Assembly (NCBI RefSeq): GCF_001605885.1
Contig: NZ_LRPE01000005.1
Coordinates: 29,064 to 93,063 of the forward strand
Direction: 5' to 3'
Source: Acinetobacter lactucae
GTDB taxonomy: Bacteria > Pseudomonadota > Gammaproteobacteria > Pseudomonadales > Moraxellaceae
Length of the DNA stretch: 64,000 bases
Of this stretch, positions 1 through 9,625 are shown piece by piece. Positions within the stretch are counted from its first letter, which is position 1; the number at the start of each line of letters is the position of its first letter. Position numbers and translations under genes: made by a program. The notes under the pieces are model-generated. The model saw nothing but the letters and a program-made list of their open reading frames with translations, ran no database searches and was not told the origin of the DNA.

Positions 1-2018
1 TGGCAGTTCAAATTGATGACTTGGGCGGTAAAGTTTTACGCCGTAAAATTGAAGACCTTGGTGTAAAAGTTCATACACAAAAAGCGACTCAATCTATTGA
101 ATCGGGCAACAGCACTACACATGTAATGAAATTTGCAGATGGTAGTGAACTTGAGGCAGATGTCATTTTATTCTCTGCCGGCATTCGTCCACGTGATGAG
201 CTTGCACGTAATAGTGGTCTCGCGATTGGTGAGCGTGGCGGTATTGTAATTAATGATTACTGCCAAACATCAGATACCAATGTCTATGCCATTGGTGAGT
301 GTGCGCTTTGGCAAAATAAAATCTATGGCTTAGTTGCACCGGGCTATGACATGGCACGTATTGCAGCAAAACACATTTTAGATGAAGAGTGTCATTGCTT
401 CGCTGGTGCAGACATGAGCACTAAGTTGAAGTTGATGGGTGTGGACGTTGCCTCTGTAGGTGATGCGCATGCTATGACGCCGGGTGCATTAAGCTATTTC
501 TATGCAGATGAGCATGCACTGGTTTATAAAAAGATTGTTGTAAATGCAGATAAAACCAAATTGCTTGGTGCAGTTTTGGTGGGTGATGCAAAAGAATACA
601 ACGACCTTTTACAAATGATGTTAAACGGTCTGGCTTTACCAGAAGTTCCTGAAAGCTTGATTATGCCGGGCTTTGAACAGTCGGCAGGTAAGTCAGGTGG
701 TAGCGGTGTAGATTTGTTGCCAGACAGCGCAACGATTTGTTCATGTAACAACGTATCAAAAGCGGACATTTGCCAAGCGATTTGCGATGGCTCGACTTCT
801 TTAGGTGCATTAAAGAAATGCACCAAAGCAGCAACAGCATGTGGTGGTTGTGCACCATTAGTGACTCAAGTGTTGAAATCTGAGTTACAACGTCAAGGTG
901 TAACGGTAAATAACCACATTTGCGAACACTTCCCGTACTCGCGCCAAGAGTTGTATCACTTGGTTCGTGTTAATGAAATTAAAACCTTCGATGATTTGAT
1001 TCATCAACATGGTCATGGTTTAGGGTGTGACATTTGTAAACCTGCTGCGGCAAACATTTTGGCCTCTTGCTGGAATGATTTCGTACTTGAGCCAAGTCAT
1101 GCAGGCTTACAAGACAGTAACGACTATTACTTGGGTAACATCCAAAAAGATGGTTCTTACTCGGTTGTGCCGCGTATGGCAGGCGGTGAAGTTACTCCAG
1201 ATGGTTTAATTGCCATTGGTCAAATCGCGAAAAAATATAACCTGTACACCAAAATTACTGGCGGTCAACGTGTTGACATGTTCGGTGCGCAAGTTCACGA
1301 GCTTCCATTCATTTGGGAAGAGTTAAATGCTGCTGGTTTCGAGTCTGGTCATGCTTACGGTAAATCATTGCGTACCGTGAAATCATGTGTGGGAAGTACT
1401 TGGTGCCGTTACGGGGTAGACAACTCGGTTGGTTTGGCGATTGAACTTGAAAACCGCTATAAAGGTTTACGTTCACCACATAAATTAAAAATGGCTGTGT
1501 CTGGATGTACACGTGAGTGTGCAGAAGCACAAGGCAAAGACGTCGGTATTATCGCGACCGAAAAAGGTTGGAACCTTTATGTATGTGGTAACGGTGGGAT
1601 GAAACCACGTCATGCAGAGTTACTTGCGTCTGACCTTGATAAAGCAACGCTCATCCGCTACATCGACCGTTTCTATATGTTCTACATTCAAACCGCAGAC
1701 CGTTTACAACGTACCAGTGTATGGCGTGACAACATGGAAGGTGGTTTAGATTACCTTAAATCTGTTGTTGTAGATGATTCTCTTGGTTTAGCTGCTGAGC
1801 TTGAACGCCGTATGGAACACATTATTGGCACCTACCAAGACGAATGGCGTACTGCGGTAGAAAATCCTGAAGTGCGTAAACGCTTCCAAACCTATATCAA
1901 TGCAGGCGCGAGTGAACAGGCCGATCCACACATTCAATTTACGACTGAACGTGGTCAAATCCGTCCATTAACTGATGCTGAACGTTCAGAAGATCGCATT
2001 CCAATGGTTGAAGCATAA
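1..2018 (+). CDS. nirB: Nitrite reductase [NAD(P)H] large subunit NirB, 5' end outside window
   Basis: Cytoplasmic assimilatory enzyme that reduces nitrite to ammonium with NAD(P)H through FAD, Fe-S centres and siroheme. The reading frame is open from base 3 without a start, so the N-terminal FAD-binding part lies upstream; about 670 residues remain of a family usually near 850. Visible in order: the end of the flavoprotein reductase domain, a BFD-like [2Fe-2S] domain (CSC near base 736, CGGC near 840), a second cysteine pair (GCDIC near 1027), and the sulfite/nitrite reductase core. In the core, C-x5-C (near 1387-1405) and C-x3-C (near 1507-1520) are the siroheme/[4Fe-4S] ligands. It is followed 12 bases later by the NirD-containing fusion, in an operon with nasA and mobA. 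Identification is firm; only the N-terminus is unseen. Confidence 0.95.
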   Translation, partial: AVQIDDLGGKVLRRKIEDLGVKVHTQKATQSIESGNSTTHVMKFADGSELEADVILFSAGIRPRDELARNSGLAIGERGGIVINDYCQTSDTNVYAIGECALWQNKIYGLVAPGYDMARIAAKHILDEECHCFAGADMSTKLKLMGVDVASVGDAHAMTPGALSYFYADEHALVYKKIVVNADKTKLLGAVLVGDAKEYNDLLQMMLNGLALPEVPESLIMPGFEQSAGKSGGSGVDLLPDSATICSCNNVSKADICQAICDGSTSLGALKKCTKAATACGGCAPLVTQVLKSELQRQGVTVNNHICEHFPYSRQELYHLVRVNEIKTFDDLIHQHGHGLGCDICKPAAANILASCWNDFVLEPSHAGLQDSNDYYLGNIQKDGSYSVVPRMAGGEVTPDGLIAIGQIAKKYNLYTKITGGQRVDMFGAQVHELPFIWEELNAAGFESGHAYGKSLRTVKSCVGSTWCRYGVDNSVGLAIELENRYKGLRSPHKLKMAVSGCTRECAEAQGKDVGIIATEKGWNLYVCGNGGMKPRHAELLASDLDKATLIRYIDRFYMFYIQTADRLQRTSVWRDNMEGGLDYLKSVVVDDSLGLAAELERRMEHIIGTYQDEWRTAVENPEVRKRFQTYINAGASEQADPHIQFTTERGQIRPLTDAERSEDRIPMVEA

Positions 2019-2030
2019 AGGAGAATTTCT

Positions 2031-3653
2031 ATGAATATTGTACAAGACAAAAATATGCTTCCTGATGATCAATGGATTGACGTGTGTGCACTCGATGATT
2101 TAACCCCGAACACTGGCGCGGGAGCGCTAGTGGGCGGTCAAGCGGTTGCAATCTTTCGTGTGGGTCATGAAAAACGTGTTTATGTATTGAGTAATAAAGA
2201 TCCATTTAGTCAAGCGAATGTGATGAGCCGCGGGATTATTGGTGATTTGCAAGGCGAACGTGTCATTGCATCACCAATCTATAAACAACATTTTAGTTTA
2301 GCGACGGGCCGTTGTTTAGAAGATAAAGACCAAAAGCTTTCAGTTTATCCAAGCAAAATTGTTGATGGTCGTGTTTGGATCAATGCAGTGCCGCAAAAAA
2401 CTTATATTACCAATACAGGTGTGTCTCAAGACAAACTTAAACTGGTACTGATTGGAAATGGCTTGGCAGGTATGCGTTGTCTAGAAGATTTACTTGATAT
2501 GGCCCCAGACCGTTATGAAGTTACAGTAGTTGGTGAAGAACCTTGGGGGAACTATAACCGTATCATGTTATCTCCGGTTTTATCTGGCGAAAAAACCATT
2601 GAAGACATCATGTTACATCCACCAAAGTGGTATGATGAGAAAGGCATCAAATTTATTGCGGGTGATAAAGCCGTAAAAATTGATCGTCCGCGTAAAGTGG
2701 TTTACACCGAAAAAGGCCAGACAGTTGATTATGACCGTTTGATTTTGGCAACAGGCTCAGCACCATTTATTCCACCAGTTCAAGGTGTTGATTTAAAGGG
2801 TGTTCTAACTTTCCGTGATATTTATGACGTTAACACCATGATTGAATACTGTGGTTCAAAAACTAATGCGGTCGTAATTGGCGGTGGTTTACTGGGTTTA
2901 GAGGCAGCATATGGTTTAAAACAACGCGGTATGAATGTCACAGTCCTGCATTTGATGGACCGTATTATGGAACGCCAACTTGATGGTCGTGCGAGTCAGT
3001 TACTGCGTTATAGCATTGAGCAAAAAGGCATTCAAATCATTACCGAAGCGAATACCGAAGCGTTAATTGGTGATGAAAACGGTCATGTGAAGCAAATCCG
3101 TTTGAAAGATGGCACGGTTTTAGAAGCCGATCTTGTGGTATTTGCAGTCGGTATTCGTCCAAATATTAGCTTGGCGCAAAGTGCCGGTTTACGTTGTAAC
3201 CGCGGTGTGTTGGTCAATGACACCATGCAAACGTTTGACCCAAGTATTTATGCGGTGGGTGAGTGTATTGAGCACCGTGGTCAAACTTTTGGTTTGGTTG
3301 AACCATTGTGGGGCCAAGCATTTATTTGCGCGACACATTTAGCAGAGCACGGCAGCTTAACTTTTAAAGCACCTACTGTACCAACTCAGTTAAAAGTCAG
3401 TGGTGTCGATGTGTTCTCTGCGGGTAACTTTGAGCCGAAAGATGATTATGAAGACATTGTTTTAAACGATGAAAAACGCCAGATTTATAAGCGTATTATC
3501 ATTCAAAGCGATCGAGTAATCGGTGCAGTACTGTTCGGTGATACTGAAGATGGTATGTGGTATTCAGAGTTAATTGCAGATCAAACACCTGTTTCTTCAT
3601 TTAGAAATAAGCTGCTATTTGGTCGAGATTTTGCATTAAAAAATGCAGGCTAA
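2031..3653 (+). CDS. nirD: NirD-like small subunit fused to an FAD/NAD(P) oxidoreductase domain
   Basis: A 540-residue protein of two parts. Residues about 10-120 resemble the nitrite reductase small subunit NirD: a Rieske fold without the Cys/His cluster ligands, and none are seen here. Residues about 135-540 are a pyridine-nucleotide-disulfide type flavoprotein like the N-terminus of NirB, with an FAD dinucleotide motif (LIGNGLAG), an NAD motif (VIGGGLLGLEAA) and an ATGS element. The start is ATG after AAGGAG. It lies between nirB and nasA, 18 bases before nasA. I infer that it passes electrons from NAD(P)H to NasA, to NirB, or to both, much as NasB-type electron-transfer subunits serve NasA elsewhere. 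Free-standing NirD is about 110 residues, so the fusion is notable. Confidence 0.9.
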   Translation: MNIVQDKNMLPDDQWIDVCALDDLTPNTGAGALVGGQAVAIFRVGHEKRVYVLSNKDPFSQANVMSRGIIGDLQGERVIASPIYKQHFSLATGRCLEDKDQKLSVYPSKIVDGRVWINAVPQKTYITNTGVSQDKLKLVLIGNGLAGMRCLEDLLDMAPDRYEVTVVGEEPWGNYNRIMLSPVLSGEKTIEDIMLHPPKWYDEKGIKFIAGDKAVKIDRPRKVVYTEKGQTVDYDRLILATGSAPFIPPVQGVDLKGVLTFRDIYDVNTMIEYCGSKTNAVVIGGGLLGLEAAYGLKQRGMNVTVLHLMDRIMERQLDGRASQLLRYSIEQKGIQIITEANTEALIGDENGHVKQIRLKDGTVLEADLVVFAVGIRPNISLAQSAGLRCNRGVLVNDTMQTFDPSIYAVGECIEHRGQTFGLVEPLWGQAFICATHLAEHGSLTFKAPTVPTQLKVSGVDVFSAGNFEPKDDYEDIVLNDEKRQIYKRIIIQSDRVIGAVLFGDTEDGMWYSELIADQTPVSSFRNKLLFGRDFALKNAG

Positions 3654-3671
3654 ATAGGGAAAGGAGCAGTT

Positions 3672-6452
3672 ATGAATAGTATTCCAAGTGTTGAAATCGA
3701 TAGCTCCGACCATGTTGCAAAAATCACCAAAACAACATGTCCATATTGTGGGGTAGGTTGTGGTGTCAGTGTAAAAGTCCAACAAAAACCTCAAGGACCT
3801 CTGGTACAAGTTGAAGGAGATGCTGAGCACCCTTCCAACTTTGGACGCTTGTGTATTAAAGGTAGCCGCTTGGCGGATACTTTGGGGTTGGAAACACGTG
3901 TTTTACAGCCGATGATAGGGCGCAAAGCTGATCGGGTGGTAACGACATGGGATGCGGCAATCAATAAAATTGCCGATAAACTCCAAGCTTGTATCGACCA
4001 ATATGGCCGTGACAGCATTGCATTTTATGTTTCAGGTCAGCTTTTGACTGAAGATTATTATGTGGTGAATAAGTTTGTAAAAGGCTATTTGGGTACAGCT
4101 AATATCGACACCAACTCACGGCTTTGTATGTCATCTGCGGTGGCAGGTCACAAACGTAGCTTTGGTGAAGATATTGTGCCTGCAAGTTATGAAGATTTTG
4201 AGCATGCAGACATGGTGGTCTTAGTCGGCTCTAATACTGCATGGTGCCATCCTGTGCTTTATCAACGGATCATGCAGGCTAAAAGCCAAAATCCAGATAC
4301 GTTTGTCGTGGTAATTGACCCACGTTTTACCAGTACTTGTGAGCAGGCTGATTTACATTTATCGATTTTGCCGGGTCAAGATGTCGCTTTGTTTAATGGT
4401 TTATTTCAATATTTATATGGAAATGGACATGCTGATCAGGCTTTTGTGGATGCTTATACCGAAGGTCTGCAAGAAGTTTTGGCAAGTAGTCAGCCAGAAA
4501 CTGAAATTGAATATGTGGCAAAGCGTACGGGAATTGCACTCGATAAATTACAGCAGTTTTTTGAAAAATTTGCTCAAACTGAAAAAGTCATTACTCTATT
4601 TTCAATGGGTGTGAATCAATCAAGTCAGGGTGTAAATAAAGCCAACAGTATTATTAACTGTCATTTATTGACTGGAAAAATTGGTAAGCTCGGCGCTGCG
4701 CCGTTTTCAATGACAGGTCAGCCAAATGCGATGGGTGGCCGTGAGGTGGGTGGCCTAGCCAATATGTTGGCTGCACATATGGATTTAGATAACCCACTAC
4801 ATCAAAAAGTAGTTCAAACTTTCTGGGACAGTCCATTCATTGCAACTCAAGCGGGTTTAAAAGCAGTTGATTTATTCCGTGCCGTTGAAGCCGGAAAAAT
4901 TAAAGCCATCTGGATTATGGCGACCAATCCAGTCGTGAGTTTGCCAGATGCCGATCAAGTCAAACGGGCATTAGAGAAGTGCGAGTTAGTCGTCGTGTCA
5001 GATATCTGTGCAGATACGGATACTACTGCTTATGCTGATGTCTTGCTTCCAGCTTTAGGGTGGGGAGAAAAAGATGGAACTGTGACGAACTCTGAGCGCC
5101 GTATTTCTCGTCAGCGAGCATTCTTACCTTCGCCAGGTGAGGCAAAAGCAGACTGGTGGTCGGTGAGTCAAGTCGCAAAAAAATTAGGCTTTAATGGTTT
5201 TGATTTCGCGAGTGCTGTTGATATTTTCAATGAGCATGCAGCGTTATCTGCACAAGACAATGCAGATATGGATGTGCGAGAAGAGAGTAATAATTTCCGT
5301 TATTTCAACCTGAAAGGATTAATGAACCTAAGTAATGACGAGTACGATGCTCTACAACCAGTGCAATGGCCAGTGTGGAATAAAAACCAAGACGCTAAAG
5401 CCGTTCAACAACTGTTTGGCAAGGGCCAGTTTAGTCATAAAAATGCCAAGGCGAAATTGATTCCAACTGTTGCAATTGATCCAGTTCATGCAATTTCGGA
5501 AGACTATCCACTCATTCTAAACACTGGACGTATTCGAGACCAATGGCACACCATGACGCGTACCGGTTTGTCACCAAATTTGACCAGCCATCGCGCTGAA
5601 CCATTCTGCGAGATTCATCCGAGTGATGCCTTGAAATTTGGTGTACGTGATCAAGGCTTGGTAGAAGTTCGCTCGAAATGGGGCAGTTGTGTACTACGCG
5701 TAACGTTCTCATCTGGTGTACGCCGTGGTCAAATTTTTGCGCCGATTCACTGGACTGAACAGGTCGCATCCGATGCCCGTATTGGTAAAGTCGTTAACCC
5801 CGAAGTCGATGCAATTTCAGGCGAACCTGAGTTCAAACATACGCCTGTAACCATTCAACCATTCTATACGACTTGGCAAGGCGTGCTCTATATTCGTGAA
5901 GGATACGATTCGCATATTCAAGAATCGCTACATCACTGTGCATGGTGGACCAAGGTCAAAATGCTGAAAACCAACCGTTATGAACTTGCAGACCGCCAAA
6001 CTTTTCATGACACGCAGAAGAATCTGAAAAGCTTTTTGCCATTTGCCGATGAAACTTTTGAATGGTTAAGCATTGAAGATATTTCCTCACAACTGAGTCA
6101 TAGCATTATTTTGAAAGATGGCATTGTAATTGCAAGCTTATATATTGCACCGCCAGATTTATTACCGGACCGTGACTGGGTCGCAAGTTTGTTTAAACGG
6201 GAACGTTTAAGTGCCTTACACCGAAAAGCGTTACTGGCTGGCATGCGAATGTCTGCTACAAATAATGACGGACCTTTAGTCTGTAGTTGTTTTAAAGTAG
6301 GTAAAAACAAAATTATAGACGCAATCAAAACTCAAAATATTACTCATGAAAAGCAAGTGACGGCTTGTTTAAAAGCAGGTGGTAACTGTGGTTCATGTTT
6401 ACCTGAAATCCGTGGTTTGATTAAAGCTTGCCAACAGGAGGTAGAAGTGTGA
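3672..6452 (+). CDS. nasA: Assimilatory nitrate reductase catalytic subunit
   Basis: Molybdenum bis-MGD enzyme of the DMSO reductase superfamily that reduces nitrate to nitrite in the cytoplasm. The N-terminus has the [4Fe-4S] ligands (CPYCGVGCG, then LCIKG near residue 58). A cysteine in SRLCMSSA, near residue 154, matches the molybdenum ligand of Nas/Nap enzymes. The C-terminal domain carries the MGD-binding NTGR..QWHTMTRTG segment. The last 60 residues form a BFD-like [2Fe-2S] module (CSCFKVGK ... CGSCLP), typical of NasA that takes electrons from a flavoprotein. No twin-arginine signal is present, which fits assimilation. The start follows AAAGGAG. The stop overlaps the mobA start (GTGA), implying translational coupling with the cofactor-maturation gene. 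Confidence 0.94.
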   Translation: MNSIPSVEIDSSDHVAKITKTTCPYCGVGCGVSVKVQQKPQGPLVQVEGDAEHPSNFGRLCIKGSRLADTLGLETRVLQPMIGRKADRVVTTWDAAINKIADKLQACIDQYGRDSIAFYVSGQLLTEDYYVVNKFVKGYLGTANIDTNSRLCMSSAVAGHKRSFGEDIVPASYEDFEHADMVVLVGSNTAWCHPVLYQRIMQAKSQNPDTFVVVIDPRFTSTCEQADLHLSILPGQDVALFNGLFQYLYGNGHADQAFVDAYTEGLQEVLASSQPETEIEYVAKRTGIALDKLQQFFEKFAQTEKVITLFSMGVNQSSQGVNKANSIINCHLLTGKIGKLGAAPFSMTGQPNAMGGREVGGLANMLAAHMDLDNPLHQKVVQTFWDSPFIATQAGLKAVDLFRAVEAGKIKAIWIMATNPVVSLPDADQVKRALEKCELVVVSDICADTDTTAYADVLLPALGWGEKDGTVTNSERRISRQRAFLPSPGEAKADWWSVSQVAKKLGFNGFDFASAVDIFNEHAALSAQDNADMDVREESNNFRYFNLKGLMNLSNDEYDALQPVQWPVWNKNQDAKAVQQLFGKGQFSHKNAKAKLIPTVAIDPVHAISEDYPLILNTGRIRDQWHTMTRTGLSPNLTSHRAEPFCEIHPSDALKFGVRDQGLVEVRSKWGSCVLRVTFSSGVRRGQIFAPIHWTEQVASDARIGKVVNPEVDAISGEPEFKHTPVTIQPFYTTWQGVLYIREGYDSHIQESLHHCAWWTKVKMLKTNRYELADRQTFHDTQKNLKSFLPFADETFEWLSIEDISSQLSHSIILKDGIVIASLYIAPPDLLPDRDWVASLFKRERLSALHRKALLAGMRMSATNNDGPLVCSCFKVGKNKIIDAIKTQNITHEKQVTACLKAGGNCGSCLPEIRGLIKACQQEVEV

Positions 6453-7078
6453 ATAAGGGGTATCCCATAACTGATATGGTCATTCTGGCGGGCGGACAAG
6501 CTCGCCGTATGAATGGTTTAAATAAGCTATTGCAGCAATTTGATGGTGAAACGCAACTGATTAAAATTCATCAGAAATTAAGATCATCAGTGTCTGAAAT
6601 TTGGGTGAATAGCCATCGTGATTATTCAATTTATCAAAGTATTGTGCCGGACATTCAATGTTATCAAGATGATGCAGCAGGCTTTTTTGGTCCACTCATG
6701 GGAATGAAAAGTGCATGGTCAAATGTAAGCGCAGATTATGTTTTATTTATCCCTTGTGATGTAACTTATATTCCTACCCAAGTCGTTGCAAAATTACACA
6801 GCGCACTTCGGAAAAATAAACAGGCTCAGGCAGCCTATGTTTCAATTAACGGAGATGCCTTGTACCCATTTTGTCTATTAAAACGTGAAAACCTTAGCAC
6901 AATAACCGAGCAAATTGAAAAGCAACGGTTAAGTTTGAAAGAATGTTTTAAGCTTTTACATGCCCAAGTCGCTATATTTCAAAAACAAAACCTATTTTTT
7001 CATAGCATTAATTCATTGGATGAGCTTCAGCAATACAAACAAATCAAAGCATTTAAAGAGATATTTTCGACAAATTAG
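6449..7078 (+). CDS. mobA: Molybdenum cofactor guanylyltransferase MobA
   Basis: Transfers GMP from GTP to molybdopterin, making the MGD cofactor that NasA needs. The start is taken as GTG at 6449 because AGGAGGT lies seven bases upstream and the codon overlaps the nasA stop; this gives 209 residues. Near the N-terminus is the nucleotide-binding LAGG.ARRM loop, then a conserved lysine in NGLNKLL, and later the PCD metal-binding motif (IPCDVTYIP). The usual GG-x-DK after RM reads NG-LNK here, so the aspartate is asparagine; the rest of the fold signature is intact. Its place at the end of the nitrate operon suggests that cofactor supply is co-expressed with the enzyme. Confidence 0.88.
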   Translation: MNKGYPITDMVILAGGQARRMNGLNKLLQQFDGETQLIKIHQKLRSSVSEIWVNSHRDYSIYQSIVPDIQCYQDDAAGFFGPLMGMKSAWSNVSADYVLFIPCDVTYIPTQVVAKLHSALRKNKQAQAAYVSINGDALYPFCLLKRENLSTITEQIEKQRLSLKECFKLLHAQVAIFQKQNLFFHSINSLDELQQYKQIKAFKEIFSTN

Positions 7079-7229
7079 AAGTTTAACCATATCGATTTGA
7101 AATTTACATTGATAATCTGAAATCATTTTTTAAAATTTTGAGTTATTGACTATTTAGAATTTAAGTTCTATTTTGGAACTTGTTGTTTTCATTCTAGCCA
7201 GATGTATAAAAATAAATGGAGCCAGAAAA
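7079..7229 (+). promoter_or_regulatory. Leader of the orphan molybdoenzyme with a candidate operator
   Basis: AT-rich spacer between mobA and the next molybdoenzyme gene. A perfect 6-bp inverted repeat, AAGTTC-N7-GAACTT, lies at 7163-7181. A TTGACT (7146-7151) with TCTATT 15 bases later could be a weak sigma-70 promoter that the repeat would overlap. This suggests separate, possibly repressed, transcription of 7230-9503, but it is pattern reading only. Confidence 0.3.
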
Positions 7230-9503
7230 ATGATCGATGCAGTTCAGCAAAATAAAACAGATGTGACCGCATGTATTTTGTGTTCTAGAAACTGCGGTTT
7301 AAGTGTTGAAGTTAAAGATAATCAGTTTGTCAAAATTAAAGGCAATCCTGAGCATCCATTTTCTCAAGGGTACATTTGCCAAAAAGCTGCCAGATTACAA
7401 CACTACCAGAAACATGCAGACCGTTTGACCGCACCTTTAAAACGCCAGCCAGATGGTTCATTTCAAGAAGTGAGCTGGGATGTCGCCATTCAAGAAATTG
7501 CTGATCGATTAGTACAGATTAGAGATAATTTTGGTGGGACAGCTTTTGCATCTGTTGGGGGCGGTGGTCAAGGCAATCATCTAGGTGCAGCTTATGGTCG
7601 ACAACTCTTACTGGCTATGAAAAGTTATTATGCTTATAACTCGCTTGCACAAGAAAAAACGGGTGATTTCTGGCTCAATGGGCGTTTGTTCGGGAGCCAG
7701 GCTTGCCATACCACAGAAGATGTTGAATATGCCGATTATGTTCTTTTTATTGGGACAAATCCTTTTCAGGCCCATGGTATTCCCAACGCACGAGACACGT
7801 TAAAACATATTAAGAAAGATCCGAACCGCACCATGGTGGTGTTTGATCCACGTGTTACTGAAACAGCAAAACAAGCAGATATTCATGTGCAATTAAAACC
7901 GGGGACAGATGCTTTTTTAATGTCGGCGATGATTGCAATCATTATTAAAGAAAAGCTTTATGATGCAGCGTTTATTGAGCAGCACACACAAGGGTTTCAA
8001 GAGGTAAAAGCTGCCTTTAGCAGTGTCCCGATTGAAGACTATATTGCTAAAGCTGATGTTCCAATCGATTTGATTTACCAAGTGATTCGAGACTTTGCAA
8101 AGGCAAAAAGAGGCTGTGTGCGGATTGATTTAGGTATTCAACATACTTTAAATACGACATTAAATGGCTATTTAGAAAAACTACTGTACTTAGTGACTGG
8201 AAACTTTGGAAAGCAAGGTACCAATAATTTGCATACCATGTTTATTCCAATCTTAAGCGATACAGATGAAAGAAAGCCGAAGTATAGACGTAGTGTTTAC
8301 CATAAAATGTTCCCAATTTCTGGGTTCTTTCCCCCTAATATTTTACCCGATGAAATCTTAAAAGCAGGGGAAAAACGAATTCGTGCTGTGTTTGTAGATA
8401 GTTGTAATCCGCTATTAACTTACCCTGATACATCTGCCTACGAAAAAGCCTTTAAAGCATTAGATTTGTTGGTTGTGGTCGATGTTGCCATGACAGAAAC
8501 AGCAAGACTAGCGGATTACATTTTGCCTGCTCATACTCAATTTGAGAAATGGGAATTTACTGGCTTTAATCTTGAGTTTCCTAAGAATGGCTTTCACCTG
8601 CGACATCCCGTATTGACTGCTCAAGCAAACACATTACCAGAAGCCGAAATATATACACGATTACTTGAAGCCATGCAGGTGATTCCAAAACGCTTTCCAA
8701 TTTTAGAAAAAATAGCTTCAGTTGACTCTAAGAAAACAGCCTATTTACCGTACTTGTCGGCATTAGGGCTTACTTTTGCGCGAAATAAAAAATATATCCC
8801 TTTTGCTGCCTCTATCATTTATCGAACTCTTGGTAAACGAATTGGCAATTCTGCAGATTCAGTTGCTTTTTTATTGCCGTTATCGATTCAATATGCTTTC
8901 TTGCATACTAAGGCTGTACGTCGTGCAGGTTACAAAGGTAATCCTTTAACCTTAGGCGTTCGTTTATTTGAACAAATTTTAAAGCAACGTTCAGGTGTGG
9001 TGTTATCGCAACATGAATATGACGAAGTCTGGAAATTGGTGGCTTATAAAGATAAGAAAGTACGTCTTGCTATTCCAGAGATGTTAAACGAGCTAGCAAA
9101 TTTAAAAAATCATCAGGTTAATGCTGAAGAGTTTCCATTCATACTTTTATCAGGTGAGCGACGTAGTTATAACGCCAATCAAATTTACCGTGATCCTGCT
9201 TGGCGAAAAGTAGATGCTGAAGGGGCTTTACGAATTCATCCTGAAGATGCAAGACAGCTAAATGTAGATGCAGGAGGTCAGCTCAAATGTATCTCACAAC
9301 ATGGAGAAATTCAGGTTACTGTAGATTTTGATGAGGGAATGCGAAAAGGTGTGGTGTCACTTCCACATGGCTATGGCATGCGTTTCCAAGGGGGAGAGCC
9401 AATTGGACCACAATTAAATCTGCTAATTTCTGGTGAGCATTGTGATCCTTTATCTAAAACGCCGTACCATAAATATGTACCCATACGTTTAGAAAAGTGC
9501 TAG
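7230..9503 (+). CDS. Molybdopterin-dependent oxidoreductase of unknown substrate
   Basis: A 757-residue member of the DMSO reductase superfamily. An N-terminal [4Fe-4S] motif (CILCSRNCG ... YICQKA) is followed by the molybdopterin-binding body and a C-terminal MGD domain (LSGERRSYNANQIYRD). A cysteine in GSQACHTTED sits where formate dehydrogenases and NapA place the Mo ligand. I chose ATG 7230 because GGAG precedes it by eight bases; a TTG at 7173 in the same frame has no such site. There is no Tat signal, no Fe-S or membrane partner subunit next to it, and no BFD tail, so its electron partner is not evident. The family contains formate dehydrogenase-like and other enzymes; I do not assign a substrate. 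Confidence 0.85.
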   Translation: MIDAVQQNKTDVTACILCSRNCGLSVEVKDNQFVKIKGNPEHPFSQGYICQKAARLQHYQKHADRLTAPLKRQPDGSFQEVSWDVAIQEIADRLVQIRDNFGGTAFASVGGGGQGNHLGAAYGRQLLLAMKSYYAYNSLAQEKTGDFWLNGRLFGSQACHTTEDVEYADYVLFIGTNPFQAHGIPNARDTLKHIKKDPNRTMVVFDPRVTETAKQADIHVQLKPGTDAFLMSAMIAIIIKEKLYDAAFIEQHTQGFQEVKAAFSSVPIEDYIAKADVPIDLIYQVIRDFAKAKRGCVRIDLGIQHTLNTTLNGYLEKLLYLVTGNFGKQGTNNLHTMFIPILSDTDERKPKYRRSVYHKMFPISGFFPPNILPDEILKAGEKRIRAVFVDSCNPLLTYPDTSAYEKAFKALDLLVVVDVAMTETARLADYILPAHTQFEKWEFTGFNLEFPKNGFHLRHPVLTAQANTLPEAEIYTRLLEAMQVIPKRFPILEKIASVDSKKTAYLPYLSALGLTFARNKKYIPFAASIIYRTLGKRIGNSADSVAFLLPLSIQYAFLHTKAVRRAGYKGNPLTLGVRLFEQILKQRSGVVLSQHEYDEVWKLVAYKDKKVRLAIPEMLNELANLKNHQVNAEEFPFILLSGERRSYNANQIYRDPAWRKVDAEGALRIHPEDARQLNVDAGGQLKCISQHGEIQVTVDFDEGMRKGVVSLPHGYGMRFQGGEPIGPQLNLLISGEHCDPLSKTPYHKYVPIRLEKC

Positions 9504-9625
9504 AAATAGAGCAGACATATAACAGGTTGACGCCACAAAGGTTTTGTAAAGCTTTAAAAACTGAGCTAAAACGGTAAGGCGAATATTTTAATTAAAACCC
9601 AAAGAATTATGGATGATAAATAGAA

